Assembly: GCA_032622095.1 (NCBI GenBank)
Contig: CP136061.1
Span: 51,907,762 to 51,971,761, forward strand
Origin: Siphonodentalium dalli
Lineage: Eukaryota; Mollusca; Scaphopoda; Gadilida; Siphonodentaliidae
DNA length: 64,000 nt
Reading direction: 5' to 3'
Below the pieces are notes generated by a model. It did not search any database. It saw only the letters and a program-made list of their open reading frames with translations, and was not told the origin of the DNA. Below are positions 11,398-23,692 of this stretch, piece after piece. Within the stretch, counting starts at the first letter, position 1. The number at the start of each line of letters is the position of its first letter. A program made the translations under genes and the position numbers.

Positions 11398-12165
11398 GAG
11401 ATCGGGTACCTTCATGGTGTAATCAACTCCTCCTACAGTTTTAAACGTAGAGATTTGAAACTCTGGGATATTGTGCCTAACATGTTGGTGATTTGCATCA
11501 TCTATATAGCTAATCAAAAATATAATTTTTTCCATATTTTTGGGGGGGGTATTCGACTTAGAAAATTTGGAACATTTTTGCCTTTTGGATGAGATTGGGT
11601 ACCTTCATGGTGTAATCAACTCCTCCTACAGTTTTAAATGTAGAGATTTGAAACTCTGGGATATTGTTCCTAACATGTTGGTGATTTGCAACATCTATAT
11701 AGCTAATAAAAAATATCATTTTTTCCATATTTTTGGGGGGTTTTCGACTTAGAAAATTTGGAACATTTTTGCCTTTTGGATGAGATTGGGTACCTTCATG
11801 GTGTAATCAACTCCTCCTACAGTTTTACAGGTAGAGATTTGAAACTCTGGGATATTGTTCCTAACATGTTGGTGATTTGCAACATCTATATAGCTAATAA
11901 AAAATATCATTTTTTCCATATTTTTGGGGGGTTTTCGACTTAGAAAATTTGGAACATTTTTGCCTTTTGCATGAGATTGGGTACCTTCATGGTGTAATCA
12001 ACTCCTCCTACAGTTTTAAATGTAGAGATTTGAAACTCTGGGATATTGTTCCTAACATGTTGGTGATTTGCAACATCTATATAGCTAATATTTTTTTTAT
12101 GGAATTATTAACCATTTTCGACTTAGAAAATTTCAGCATTTTTTTTAAATTTCTTTAACAAAGCG
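11398..12165. repeat. Tandem array, 4 x 191 bp
   Basis: The sequence around GGTACCTTCATGGTGTAATC repeats with GGTACC at 11405, 11598, 11789 and 11980 (periods 193, 191, 191). Copies are very similar; the last decays into A/T runs near 12090. Each unit stays open in one frame, which explains the repeated ORFs here; there is no sign of a real protein. The preceding CCGTGTGTCCGTGCGTCCGT is typical of the start of some invertebrate dispersed repeats. Confidence 0.9.
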
Positions 12166-12299
12166 GCATCGACTTGCCATGTTGTCGGGGGACACTGTGG
12201 TCTGCTGACCTTTTATCTTTCTTAGTATGTCCCTAAACTTTTAAGCAATGTCAACAAATGTCATACAAATGAGTACATTGTTGTGAAACTATGACACAA

Positions 12300-12790
12300 G
12301 TCCAGCGTTTTGGGGCAAAAATTGAACGTCCCGGTTCAAGATGGCCACCAAAATGGCCACCGGACTTTGAAAATGTGACTATTTTTCACTAATATTTTCT
12401 AGATTAGTTTTTCTGTTTGGAAATGGTTCAGAATTGCTACTTTATTTTGAATTTTATATGTTAACTGATCACTGTAGCAATGAAATATGCGATTATATGG
12501 CCCCGGGCCCTTTTGACTCCTCACAAATTTGATTTTAGTGAACGTGGTATAAGATTACACAAACAAAACACCATTGGGATTCTAGTCATATTTAAAACAT
12601 AAATGAACAGCACTATGCAATGCAAATGAGGCATACCTACACTTATGAATATTCCAACTCAATGAAGTCAAAATTGTCACTTTGACTCTCACAAACGTGA
12701 CATCAAAATCGGCAAAAAAATGGATAATATTTTGCTACCAGTGAATAGAGTATTCCAATACACATCATCTGTTACAATCCAATCACAATG
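12300..12790 (+). repeat. Partial copy of the 31/34-kb inverted-repeat element
   Basis: Segments such as TTTCACTAATATTTTCTAGAT, GTTAACTGATCACTG and GATTCTAGTCATATT, in the same order, recur at about 31155-31390 and inverted at about 34190-34400. Similarity is clear but diverged. It shows that the long inverted repeat at 30.7-34.75 kb belongs to a dispersed family. Confidence 0.6.
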
Positions 12791-14010
12791 GCATCATTTA
12801 TATGTGACACCTTTCCCCCACCCCATCATAATCGGGAAAAAATGGTAAATGAGTAAGACTAAACATTGACCCAGGGTCCAAAAAAATTGTTGTTAACGTT
12901 ATTTTTCCTGAACAATACGCATGAGGGTACATGAAAATACCAAAGAAGTTAAATTATGGGGGAGCATGAGGGGTCCTACCTGACCTACCAGCCCATGGGC
13001 TATATACAAGTAATAACATTCTTACTAAACCCACTTAGAATTTGAATTCCAATTTCGGTATCAATATTATAGCAATTTCATTTCATTTTCCAACAATTCG
13101 TGATAAATAAGAATTTAATATTATATACACGTCTGAAGGAAGCTGATAAATGCAATATATTAAGGTCGACACCACAATGAAAGTGATTGCTCATTTACGA
13201 ACTAATGACATCACGATCGGCGTAGCGATATCTGACCTCAGTCTACAATTCAAGAAATATCAATTGCCTTTTCCAACGCTACTGCCCCATCAACGCAAAA
13301 GCTGGACTAGAAGAGCCAATATATAAACAATTCAACTGACACATTCAACGAATTTATGTAATGGATAATATTCGAAGAATATACAATATTCAGACCTTTA
13401 ATAATATGGCTGACCAACAGAAATTCTTACTCATCTTGAGAAATGATGAACCCAAAACATGTAATATCATCTGCAACATGGTCCAACTCTTTCTACATAA
13501 ACGGTGTGAATCACCAAACATTGAACATTAATATATTTATGTTACTATACTTATAATAACATTTTATTTATGTAACTCGTTTGACATCGGCCTCGAGTGG
13601 GCGTATCTGTCAAAATTTATCTTATCACCAATACAGCACCACACGAATCGTCGAAAATAATGTGATCAGAATGAGCATAAATAGCTTATTTTCGAAACTG
13701 CTTTTCAATTTTAATCGTTGGTTGGTAATGAAGTAAAAACGGTCTTTATAAAATGTATTTTTCCGAATATTCTGGCGTCGAACAACACGAAACCTGGTTA
13801 AACTGGCTCATTATTCAGAAGTCGAAAGCACACAAGAAGCTTGTATAAATGGGTTTACTGATTCTTTCCCATTGTTGTCTGGTGTAGAATACGTAAGAAT
13901 AGAAGTGTGATCGTGTCTAATCGTATTGGGTTTCTTTAATTTCCATTTATTATCTGAAAGCCACTTAATATCTTGAATTATTAGTATCATCCTTTGACTT
14001 ACAGTTTGTA
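12791..14010. other. Intergenic, nothing recognised
   Basis: No coding exon, RNA gene or repeat family was recognised here. Confidence 0.4.
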
Positions 14011-14013
14011 TAC

Positions 14014-14205
14014 AGGGACGTGGCTCAGAGCAGTATGAACTTTTATTTCGCACACCCATCCCCTTCAGGTTAGACGTTTCAAACTAAATGTTATCATAAC
14101 ATTTCCTGTCATTGGACAATTCTAACATGACATGCGCCATCTCCCGTGGTTGGCAAATTCTCCCATCGTGTATGTATGATTCCGACCCCCCCCCCCCCCC
14201 CCACA
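14014..14205. repeat. Repeat terminus CAGGGACGTGGCT with poly-C
   Basis: ACAGGGACGTGGCTCAGAGC at about 14014 matches sequences at 38961 and 44727 (CAGGGACGTGGCTAGAGG). A poly-C tract follows (14187-14202). These look like ends of one dispersed element family. Confidence 0.45.
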
Positions 14206-14337
14206 ACGATGACCTCACATATAACTTTAAGTATCACCTCTGAACTCGCAATAATTTAAATGTAACATTTGTTTTTTTTAAATGATTGACCGTGGCTCTT
14301 CCAATAATTGCGCGACTGACCTGGTCAATTGTTCTTA

Positions 14338-14580
14338 AGAAGTTGTTTTGAGAATTACTATGGAGGGAAATAGTTATGGCTGTGGCTTCGCAAGTAATTA
14401 ACTTGGTGACGTGATGTTTACAAATCTGAACTTCAGTTAACCAAGGACGCTTCATACCAAATATAAGAAGAATTAATAATTCTTTAGAAGTTGTTTTAAG
14501 ATTTACTATGGAGGGAAAGAATTGTGCTGCTGGATTCGCAACTATTTGACCTCATTGTAACAAATATAAATATTAGTCAC
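14338..14580. repeat. Diverged tandem duplication, about 148-bp period
   Basis: AGAAGTTGTTTTGAGAATTACTATGG near 14338 recurs as AGAAGTTGTTTTAAGATTTACTATGG near 14487, each followed by GAGGGAAA and a degenerate shared tail. Confidence 0.7.
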
Positions 14581-14935
14581 TCAGGCAATAGATGTATCTA
14601 TTCTGTATATTAAATTATTGGGTCTTACGTGTCTTGAGATGTCTAAATAGTTTTCGATGGACAGATCGCGCAAGGGACCCACGCCAATCTTCTCTGTTGG
14701 GATTCCAATTGTTGGCTCATTAAATATGCACATATGCTTAAGATACAGTCGCACGATCCTGTAAGTCGGGTTTTGGATCCAAGTTAATGAAAATATCATT
14801 GAAATAATCGGTCTCCCCCCCCAATAAACATCCATATATTCAATATACTTGTTTTGGAGCGGAATTAGGCAGTCCATATTGGACGCCATCATGGAATTTA
14901 TTTTGTTTTGTTTTTCACACATAATTATTAGTTAT
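14581..14935. other. Intergenic, nothing recognised
   Basis: A 113-codon open frame on the minus strand has no recognisable domain or splice context and is not called. Confidence 0.4.
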
Positions 14936-15490
14936 GTGGATGGAGTTCTCACATTAAACCTCACATCCTTGTATTGGTTACAGTAATGCCCAAAGTAATT
15001 GACCACTTAACTACATCATAATTATTGGTAATTTTTCAGGATTTGAAATCCTGAAAATTTACCAATAATTTTGCTGTGGTCAAGTGGTCAATTACTTTGA
15101 ACATTACTGTATGAGGATAGATTTATCATTGAACCTCAAATCCTTATATTGTTTACAGTAATGCCCAAAGTAATTGACCACTTAACCACAGCAGAATTAT
15201 GGGTATTTTTTCAGCATTTAAAATCCTGACAAATTACCCATTATTCTGCTGTGATCAATTGTTTTGAACATTACAGTATGATGATTGAGCTAGCATTAAA
15301 CCTCAAATCCTTATATTGGTTACAGTAATGCCCAAAGTAATTGACCCTTTAACCACAGCATAATTATGGGTAATTTTTCAGGATTTAGAATGATGAAAAA
15401 ATACACACAAATTTGCGATTAAGTGATCAATTACTTTGGACATTACTGTATGTAGATGGAGTTAAACCTCACATCAGTGTGTTGGGGATT
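14936..15490. repeat. Tandem array of three hairpin elements
   Basis: Three units of about 170 bp. Each holds a palindrome (14979-15111, 15154-15278, 15321-15450) with arms TACAGTAATGCCCAAAGTAA and a centre around TTTCAGGATTTGAAATCCTGA, and each is linked by the same spacer ending AACCTCAAATCC. The arms resemble the termini of mariner-type MITEs (TA edge, CAGTAATG). Because spacers are duplicated too, the array arose by tandem duplication of an insertion plus flank, not by three insertions. Confidence 0.85.
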
Positions 15491-15739
15491 TGGACCTTGA
15501 CTTGGGACCTTTGGTTTTTAACGCAACAAATGCGCGTACACCTTATACACAAATTTCTTATGTAACCAGAGTTTTTCTTGGATAAGATGAGTTTGAAGCC
15601 TGCTTACATTTCAAAATGTTGTCGGTTTTGTATTGTCTGCAGCGAACTCGACGCGTTGAAGCAAAAGTTACAAAAGATAAAATGTGTATGTGACGAGACT
15701 ATAATACAAATGAAAAAATAAATTGAGGGAGGGGTGGGC

Positions 15740-16450
15740 GATACAGGGAACTAAGGGTTGAACCGATATAAATTTGTAGAGCGATAACGACCAATGTTGA
15801 CATATTATGCATATCAACTCTACTGTTGCAACAAGGCTATACAATAGGGGGGTGTCATTATCTTAGTCATCTCTATATAGTGCCAGAATAGTCATTTATG
15901 GAGTTCTATAAGATGTTGGGTTGGTTATATGGACTCGGAGAAAAGGGGTTTGTACCGATGAACTGACATAAATTAGTGGATCAACGTTGCCATGTAATGC
16001 ATCGCGACTGTACTAAAGCAGCAATGATATAAAATTGAGGGGGGGGGGGAGTCTGAAATTATCTCTATAGATGGCACCAGGATTATATAGAAAGGAAAAG
16101 CAATTGATATACGTATACATTGTACTATAGTAATACCATAGACATATAAGTACAAGTATCACGAAATAATATATTACGTAACATGACTATATACCGATGA
16201 AAGAAATAAATAAATTGGACCGGGATTAGAGGTTGGGTTGGTTATATGTGGATAATTGGATATGGAATTCATACCGATGAAACGATACAAACTAGTGGAG
16301 CGATAAAGACCAATTTTGACACTTAGTCAGGCTACGCGGGGGAAATAGGGGTTGATACGATAGACCGAAATAAATTTGTCGAGTGATAATGACCAATGTT
16401 GACGTATAAAGTAACGCGACTGTACTCTGGGAACCGGTCAAATATGGACT
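15740..16450. repeat. Degenerate tandem repeat around ACCGATAxAAATTxGT
   Basis: The string 'ATAAATTTGTAGAGCGATAA...GACCAATGTTGACATAT' recurs in diverged form at about 15768, 15962, 16275 and 16362, interleaved with GTTGGGTTGGTTATATG. No coding content. Confidence 0.5.
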
Positions 16451-16499
16451 CTAGTGCCCAATATCTAACAGCTCAGAAAACATTTGCAGGGCTATAAAT

Positions 16500-16835
16500 T
16501 TTATTTAACATGGCATCTGCCATATACAAATCCATTTATGTCGATAAATCTCTTATTTTTCAAAAAAATTTAGCTCAGACTTTGTGTCTGTGTTTGGGAT
16601 ACTTATATATTCCTAAAATGACATGGTACAGTACGTAATTATTTTTTAGATCGAAGACATGATTTTTTTTTTCAATGATAAAATTTAACAAAGGATTTCC
16701 CATTAAAATCGATTTATGTCTATAAAACTGTCATTTTTCAAAATTTTGAGCTGAAACTTGGTGTATATGTGTGTAATACTACTATATTCTAAAAATGACA
16801 GAGTTCAGCGCGTAATTATGTTTTAGATGGAAGAA
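16500..16835. repeat. Two diverged tandem copies, about 180 bp
   Basis: Starts with TTTAACA...ATCCATTTATGTCGATAAA (about 16503) and TTTAACA...ATCGATTTATGTCTATAAA (about 16684); both continue through TTTTTCAAAA and GTACGTAATTAT/GCGTAATTATGTTTTAGAT. Confidence 0.65.
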
Positions 16836-17131
16836 ATTGAATTTGTTTTCGATAATAAATTTGCAGCGTGGACGGCCCGACGGGTCATCGAGTGCGCTCA
16901 ATTTGTAAACAAAGTTTTGTCAATAGTCGTTTTGGTCAAACTATCCATTTTTAGACCGGGACAGCAGATCCGAATAGTAGCTAAGATGTATTTAGATAGA
17001 ATTATCAAAAGAATTTGACCGATCAGGGTAGATTTTAAGAGAATCGAGTGGAGAAATCTTGGTGATAATTCCAGAAAATAAAAATGGAGGAGAAACACAA
17101 TTAAACTACCACAATGCACTTCACTAAACTA

Positions 17132-17590
17132 AGGGTTCCCAATGGGTTACACATTATTTTATGTCTATCAGATTATTTATATTTTCAACAACAAGTGACT
17201 TTAAGTTTACAATTTCAGCCTGTCCTGACTCTATCGATACGATTTATCACATTTTCAAAAACATATAGTACACCGGTGGCGTTAACTTTACAATTTAAGC
17301 ATCTACGTGATTCTATCGGTACGATTGAGTAAGGTACAAATAAAAATATAAAAAAATACACCAGGGGCTCCCAATAGGTGATATATTATGTTCAGGCTAT
17401 CAGAGTATTTATATTTTCAACAACATATTATTACACCGGTGACTTTAAGTTTACAATTTCAGCCTGTCCTGACCCTATGGATACGATTTATCATATTTTC
17501 AAAAACGTATTATACACCGGTGCCGTTAACTTTACAATTTCAGCATATACGTGATTCTATTTCGTACAATTGAGTAAGGTACAAAAAATC
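17132..17590. repeat. Two tandem copies, about 233 bp
   Basis: TTTAAGTTTACAATTTCAGC occurs in both copies, and both end GATTGAGTAAGGTACAAA or ATTGAGTAAGGTACAAA. Open frames in each are by-products of the repeat. Confidence 0.8.
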
Positions 17591-18480
17591 TCCAATAATA
17601 CATTCGCCCTGTCCACCACACAATATCAAAATCACAGAAACTAGATACACCACATGTGGCGTAATAAGAGTTTGCGGGTCCGAGCTGTGAACCCACTCAC
17701 TGACTCTGGTTGTGCGAGCAGCTACCTAGGCGACAACGCGATTAGCTGTCCTCTGAGACGGTCGCCCACACAGACCGAGAGTCCGTCAATAGATCCACAG
17801 CGCGAAACCACAAACTGTCCGCAAGTTGCAACCCTGTATACAACACACAGGACTGTCTGGTTATAATTTAGCGAGAATTCAAATCGGGAATTTTCATAGA
17901 TATTGTACAGTTGAAATTTATTAGGTATAGGTTATAAAATCTTAGGACGATCGTGAATGATACATATTCCACAAGGAAATTGTTGATTCTGCAACGAATC
18001 TAATCCATTGATGAGCGTGTGTGCCGCAAGGAAGGAACTCTGGGTTTTTCCCTAGCAATTATAGTAGCTGATGTTGGTCATGTTGAAGATTATCAATATG
18101 TACAAAGCAATCGATACCGAAACATTCAATAAATGTGTACCATATTCCGTACCGTGGCCAGCTCTGGGCACTCGGTACTACATGTATACTATCAAATCAT
18201 CGCCCCATGTTCTACATAGAGTGCACACACCTTTAGATAAATTGGGCAGAGTACAGATAAGCTGAGCTACAAAGATTAATGATATTTTCTCAGCAGGAAA
18301 TTTCTCACAAGTTTTCCATATGTCGGAAATGGAATATCTATAGTGAACCCGCATGAATCTGCTTAACTCGGAATTTGAAATAACACGAGAAGTGATGGAG
18401 GGTTCTTGACAGGCTTACTTCCATGCTAGTTTCTCTGGAAAATGAGAAGTGTAAATAAAGGTTTCGATTTGATGAGAGAG
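17591..18480. other. Intergenic, nothing recognised
   Basis: No exon with coherent splice sites and no repeat family noticed. Confidence 0.4.
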
Positions 18481-18489
18481 CTGTCGGTC

Positions 18490-19490
18490 GCTAAGAATTT
18501 GAATTAATTCGGCAGAAAATGAAGTTACGTTCGAGCCACCGAAAGCAGCATCTAACAAACATATCACGAACAGTTCCCGGACTGTTTTTTCCAAGGTGAC
18601 TGCATAACGACTGAAAGATTGAAAGTTTTCTGTTTTCGATGTACACCATAAGAGGTTGGGATACTAAATAAAGAAAGTGCCATATCAGTTTCAGTCCTGG
18701 TTGGAAGTCCTTGAATATGTTTGATGCACATTCTATGAACACGCTCAATGAGAACAACACTGTGCGGGCTAATACTGAATAGTACTTCCGCACCGTACAC
18801 ACCTCGAGGATGGACAATGCATTGATACATTTTGAGTGAACTAATAGGTGATATCCCTCCTGCGTAGAGGTCAACATTACCGAGAATAAAGTACGTCGAT
18901 CGGATTTTTTCTATTATGATGTCAACAAAGTGATTTCTAAAATTTTAGGAACTCAATGGTATACCAAGATTTGTAACTCCATCGGTTTCGGAAATCGAAT
19001 CATTACCCAGTTCCCAAGTTCTGGACGCGTTGCGAGCTGCATGTAATGTCTCATTGAACACAACAACATGCGTCTTCTTGGTATTGAATTTATATCCCCA
19101 TTTTGTAATATAACGATAACATATATCAATTAATGATTGAAATCCAGACCTAGTGAGCGAGAGTAGCATCATATCGTCGGCATGTGACAGACAGGCACAA
19201 TCTATGTTGTTAACACGCAGGCCACATTTCGACTCGACACGTTGCTGAAGTAAATCGTCAACGAAGATATTGTAAAGGAACGGTGAGACAATACCTCCCT
19301 GCCGGGTACCGTAACATTCTTCGAACCACACTGAATCTGTATTCTGATACAGTACACTATACAAGACATATCATTTAGCAACACGTTGAAGAGTCGCAAT
19401 GTTCTACCTCTAATGTGGCGTTCTTACAGTTTCATGAGTAGACCATTTATCCAAATGGTATAGAACGCTTTCTTAGATTTAAAATTTCTT
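18490..19490 (-). mobile_element. Non-LTR retrotransposon fragment (reverse transcriptase), broken
   Basis: Read right to left, it starts near 19490 with a KAFYTIWINGLL-type motif (RT motif A region; the usual KAFD has Y in place of D), continues at 19364-18945 with GTRQGGIVSPFLYNIFVDDLL and SHADDMMLLS (catalytic loop: the usual Y/F is H, the two D are kept), and ends at about 18830-18564 with a LINE C-terminal stretch containing ALSLFSIPTS after a PTRTETD motif. At least two frameshifts separate these pieces and the endonuclease is absent, so it is a dead, 5'-truncated copy. It resembles the RT of pol-like LINEs common in molluscs and cnidarians; the exact clade is not assigned. Confidence 0.85.
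18945..19364 (-). pseudogene. RT catalytic-domain remnant of the LINE
   Basis: A 139-codon open piece with palm motifs RQGG..SPFLYN (about residues 21-31) and HADDMMLL (about residues 62-69), then the W-K-FN-KKT motif (GYKFNTKKTHVVVF) that follows the ADD loop in non-LTR RTs. Its upstream part continues in another frame to about 19480. Confidence 0.85.
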
Positions 19491-21105
19491 AAATCCTTAG
19501 TATTAAACACTGTTCACTCTATTGGTAACCATGGTTATTTATTCCGAAACCATGCATGATATAGGTCTACTCATAGCATAGTTCCGTTTAGATCAAGTCG
19601 GGTCCACAAACCCTCACGATATCGGTTGGGTTGATGCTGTGATGGACCGAGACCCGTCCATTTACTCTTCTGTAACAGACTTTACGTTCAGACTCGTGGG
19701 CGGGAGTTATCTTGCGTGTATGTCTTCGGATATGTAAAATAGATGCTTTGCAAATATGAACATAGAGGGAATACTTTCCCAAGCATAACGTCATTAGTCG
19801 GGTAGCTGGCACACTGTTAGAAATTACTGTCGGTTCGACGGGTTCGGGCCGTCATAATCGACGGTCCCATACCGTTTCATCAAGTTGACAGTGTTTTACC
19901 GTTATTTGATGTGCCCATGAATATTGTCTAAATTAAATATTTTCGTGATTCAAAGTCATGCCGTCAAAATTCAATAGTATATTTATCGGCGACCATATTA
20001 TATACGGCAATGAAACCATACAGTATTACTGAATCTTACTCCGCTGATATTTAATATGTATATAATATCGGTATTCATTCTGTGTTAATCGGGTCGTTAC
20101 GTATATTGACGAGTACGTAATTCTCATTCCGGGGTTAAGTTCCCGTTTTAGCACTCATATCATTTTTTCGTCATTTTTATTTGGCGTTGCATATTTAATC
20201 GCAAACTGTTGTTTTTTGGGAACTGTTACCTTTTCCATTGTGGACAGTTGTTAAGACGGTCTGATTTCGGTTCCTTTGATGACCGGACAAGTCTCAATTC
20301 TGCGAAAACGGCTTAATCGTTGACAACTTCCACTAAATTAGAGAGCAGAGATTCATGCCAATCGATTCATGGCACGATCGGGGTCTGACTTCATTCGACT
20401 CAGTGATGATGTTGAAATTGACAGTGTTGTGACTTAGTATCAAAACACTGGCACATTTACTGAATCAAGAGGATACAGGTACAATTAACACAAGCTTCGA
20501 TGTCAATCAATAGTGACAATAATAACAACAACGACTCAGCGAGCGGCTATTACTATTAGAATGTTGACAACCCAGTTGACAGTGTTCTGAATCTGATTGT
20601 TTCAAAGCACATGCATGTACATTTACAAGAGAGGATATACATGTACATGTACTGTATGCACCAGTGTAATTCACAAGAGCTTCAGTGTCAACAGCAACAC
20701 CACAAACAATGAACTGACGCGCGCAGTGACGGTTGATCACATATCTACAATTCCAACTTTACAATTACACTGACCAATTCATCCTGTGTTCATCAATTTT
20801 CATTGAAACGTGTGGATATGAGACATTGTCATCATTCGCCATGTTATCGTCAAGTTATTACGACAATTTACCGGGAGTACACTATTGGTTGGATGTTCTT
20901 ATCAAACTATCTTTGGCTTACTCACTGATATTGATACTAAGTGGTTTGTGATACCAGTATAGTTTGATGCATCATGCTTTAAAATGTCATGGAAAATGTG
21001 CGACTACAGGAGAACATTGTCGTCAAGTCATTGCGCACAGTTATTATGGGATCTGCTGTTGTCTTGAAGGTTCCAATCCCAACTAGCTGTTATTGATATA
21101 CAGTA
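19491..21105. other. Intergenic, nothing recognised
   Basis: No supported gene. The stretch has ordinary AT-rich composition and short ORFs only. Confidence 0.4.
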
Positions 21106-21109
21106 CCAG

Positions 21110-21580
21110 TCAAAAGAAGTGGTATATTAAGCGTGCTATTTTCGCGCCCAATATCCGCAATAATATTTCAAGTGGAAACACTTATAAGCATGTCGCTTGT
21201 GATATTTTTGCAATATTTTGCGCTTAATATCTCAATATTTTGCGCTTAATATTGCGCTCACAATCGTGACATTTAAATCAAAGTATTGCTTCTTCTATAT
21301 TGTTTATTGTATACATAGATACAATGTTTTAGATATGTATATAATTATAGTTGTAAATGCTATATGTACACTATATGTACACTACATGCACAGTGTTTAT
21401 CTAATATACATATAACAATATCGGGTCTGTATGAAATTTAGCGCGCTTAGTATCGCAATATTTTGCGTTCAATATTGCAATAATAAGCGTGACAGATTTT
21501 TGGTGGTGTGCTAAAATCACGCCTTTTTCTAAATTAAGCACGCTCAATATCGCAATAAAGATGCGCCTAAAAATACCACT
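21110..21580. mobile_element. Short TIR element rich in AATATTGCG motifs
   Basis: AGAAGTGGTATATTAAGCG near 21115 pairs with CGCCTAAAAATACCACTG near 21566-21583. Inside, CGCAATATTTTGCGCTTAATA and variants recur at both sides (about 21165-21260 and 21440-21560), giving several possible stem-loops. No transposase. Confidence 0.5.
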
Positions 21581-21584
21581 GTAT

Positions 21585-22185
21585 TGTCATGATGTATGGA
21601 TTCACCTGTTAATACGAAAACTGTGTTTACAAGTGACTGGACAATTTCACGCCTTACATGTTACCAAAACAGATATTTTACTTTTACATGTACATAAATT
21701 TGAGTTTTAACTGTGAAACATGTAGCTTTGTTCTTTTATGGCTTAAAAGGGCATGCCGATTCATGTTTTAGAATAGTCGAAATTAGTATTACTCATAACT
21801 GAACAGTGATGGGTTGGCTTATCAGCTATTACTAGTATCGTTTTTGATTTACAGCCATATTTATACAGTAGTTAGTGAAAGGCGAACACATTACCCGTGT
21901 GCAGCCTTTTCCGGATTAAATTATACGAGGCAGATTACAAGCTTGATCCTCTGCAAACTGCAAAGTTTCATAAGTATTGTCTATCGCTTTATGTATTGAG
22001 GATTTACATTTCATCAAAACTATGATCGTAACATTAGAACTAAGATGTATTTTTCAGTTTCGAATAATACTGGTTTCGATCATTCAAAAACATATGAATC
22101 GCAACGCCTACCGGGAAATCGTATTGTCACCATGGGAACCTGGATAATTATATGGTAAATTACCAAATTAAGAGCAAAAAATTGG
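21585..22185. other. Intergenic, nothing recognised
   Basis: No supported gene or repeat. Confidence 0.4.
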
Positions 22186-22189
22186 TGTT

Positions 22190-22430
22190 GACCCATGAAA
22201 AATACCATTGGTCTGACCTTTATTAGTTACGGTCTTGATATTAATTAAACGGTGCTGAATCGTAAAAAATACAACGGTCTGACAGTTATTGGTTACGGTC
22301 TGCCAGTTTCTTAAACGGTTTTATACCGTGGAAGATGCTACGGTCCGACCGTATGTTTAACGGTCAAATGTTGGCAGCGATGTTGCGCGGTCTCAGACCG
22401 TTAAAACGACGGTATTTTTTCTAACAGTGC
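22190..22430. repeat. Degenerate ACGGTCTGAC motif cluster
   Basis: GGTCTGAC or close variants (ACGGTCTGAC, ACGGTCTGCC, ACGGTCCGAC, GGTCTCAGACCG) occur five or more times in about 240 bp, often followed by GTTATT.TTACGGT. The repeat is too decayed to define a unit. Confidence 0.5.
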
Positions 22431-22808
22431 AGGGGCACATGGAAGTGGAGTAACAATAATGTGTTATGCTATTTTTCTGTTCTTTATGGTCCCCAATACA
22501 CAAATCACTGGTTTCTTATGAAAGTCTGGGTAGATTTGTTATAAGAATTGTTTTAAAACAATGTCTTATTTTAGTACAATATCAAAACTATTGTGCTATA
22601 TTTTGATAACATAATAAAAAAAATATGTCTGTTCATTTCATAGTTACTTTTTTATGTCGGAAATATACTTTATTGGTCACGTTGGGCATTATCAAGATCA
22701 TTGTAAGATGATATAGTTATCATGAATTCAGGATCACGGTATCATACAATATATATCACGAGTATTCACTGTTTAGCAGTACAAATACAAAATTTAAGTG
22801 TTGCCTTT

Positions 22809-23692
22809 TACACCCTAAATCTAGTTGGATGAACGTTGTATACAACTCGTTGGGTGCGAATTTGTTGTGTACTTATTATCCAACAATTTAGTACGATGTA
22901 CACAACTGATTGCGTGAACTGTCGTCTGTGGTATTACTTTCATATCACATTGGATAAAACCGCCACGTGACCGGGTCATCCAATAGCAGCGCGTTTGCGG
23001 TGCGAGCGGGCATGCGAGTTTTTGGCTCCAAATATTTCAAAACAAGATGGACGACTGCGTGAAGAAACTCCTGAGCGACTGGAAAATGGGGCACGACGTC
23101 GTGGATAGCTTTGCCGGTATAGTATACCTTTGTTATAATTATTCTTTGTACGATACACTGATTATGTAGGCTTTATGTATTGAGTGTATATTTATTTATA
23201 TTTGCCAAATTTTGAAGTTTACATATTTACACAACTGCTGACGGCACTAATTTGACTAAAGTAGTACACGCATACACTCAACACATAAAGCCTATATAAT
23301 CAGTGTATCGTACAAAGAATATTTATAACAAAGGTATACTATACCGGCAAAGCTATCAACGACGTCTTGCCCTATTTTACTTTCCAATCAACGTTGGGTA
23401 AACTTTCCAATCAACAAATCTCATCCAACTCTACCCAACACCCAACAGTTCAATAAACGTAGATAGGTGCTGTGGGCAATTAACGTTGATTGAGTGTTGT
23501 GTGAAATTTCACCCAACACGTTGTATAATTATAACATACAACCGTTGGTAGTAAATATATATGCAACGTTGTGTAAAAGTGTATCCAACAAAATTGTCAT
23601 GCCACTTTTCACACAACGTAGATAGGTGCTGTGGGCATACAACGGTTGATTGACTGTTGGATAACTTCTTATCCCACTAGATTTAGGGTGTA
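22809..23692. mobile_element. TIR/hairpin element, 884 bp, carrying an exon-like segment
   Basis: TIRs TACACCCTAAATCTAGT at 22809 and its reverse complement ending at 23692. Inside are repeats of CAACGTTG/ACACAAC and a long hairpin (about 23094-23190 against 23273-23371) spanning GGTATAGTATACC and CAGTGTATCGTACAAAG. The left side of the hairpin is preceded by a CpG-richer stretch and an ATG in good context at 23047. It is non-autonomous unless that segment is part of a transposase exon. Confidence 0.65.
23047..23169 (+). other. Short exon-like ORF (40 aa) inside the hairpin element
   Basis: AACAAGATGG gives a strong start context. The first 23 codons (begin MDDCVKKLLSDWK) look protein-like: a charged amphipathic helix with W, and CpG-rich codons unlike the surroundings; then GCCG|GTATAG could be a splice donor at about 23117. 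After it the frame becomes low-complexity and stops. It could be the first exon of a transposase or of a captured host gene, or chance. The helix faintly recalls SAM-type domains, which I would not claim. Confidence 0.3.

Noticed and set aside
11168-12158. Repeated ORFs, one per tandem unit
   Set aside because: By-products of the 32-bp and 191-bp arrays.
14581-14922. 113-codon minus-strand ORF
   Set aside because: No recognisable domain and no splice or promoter support.
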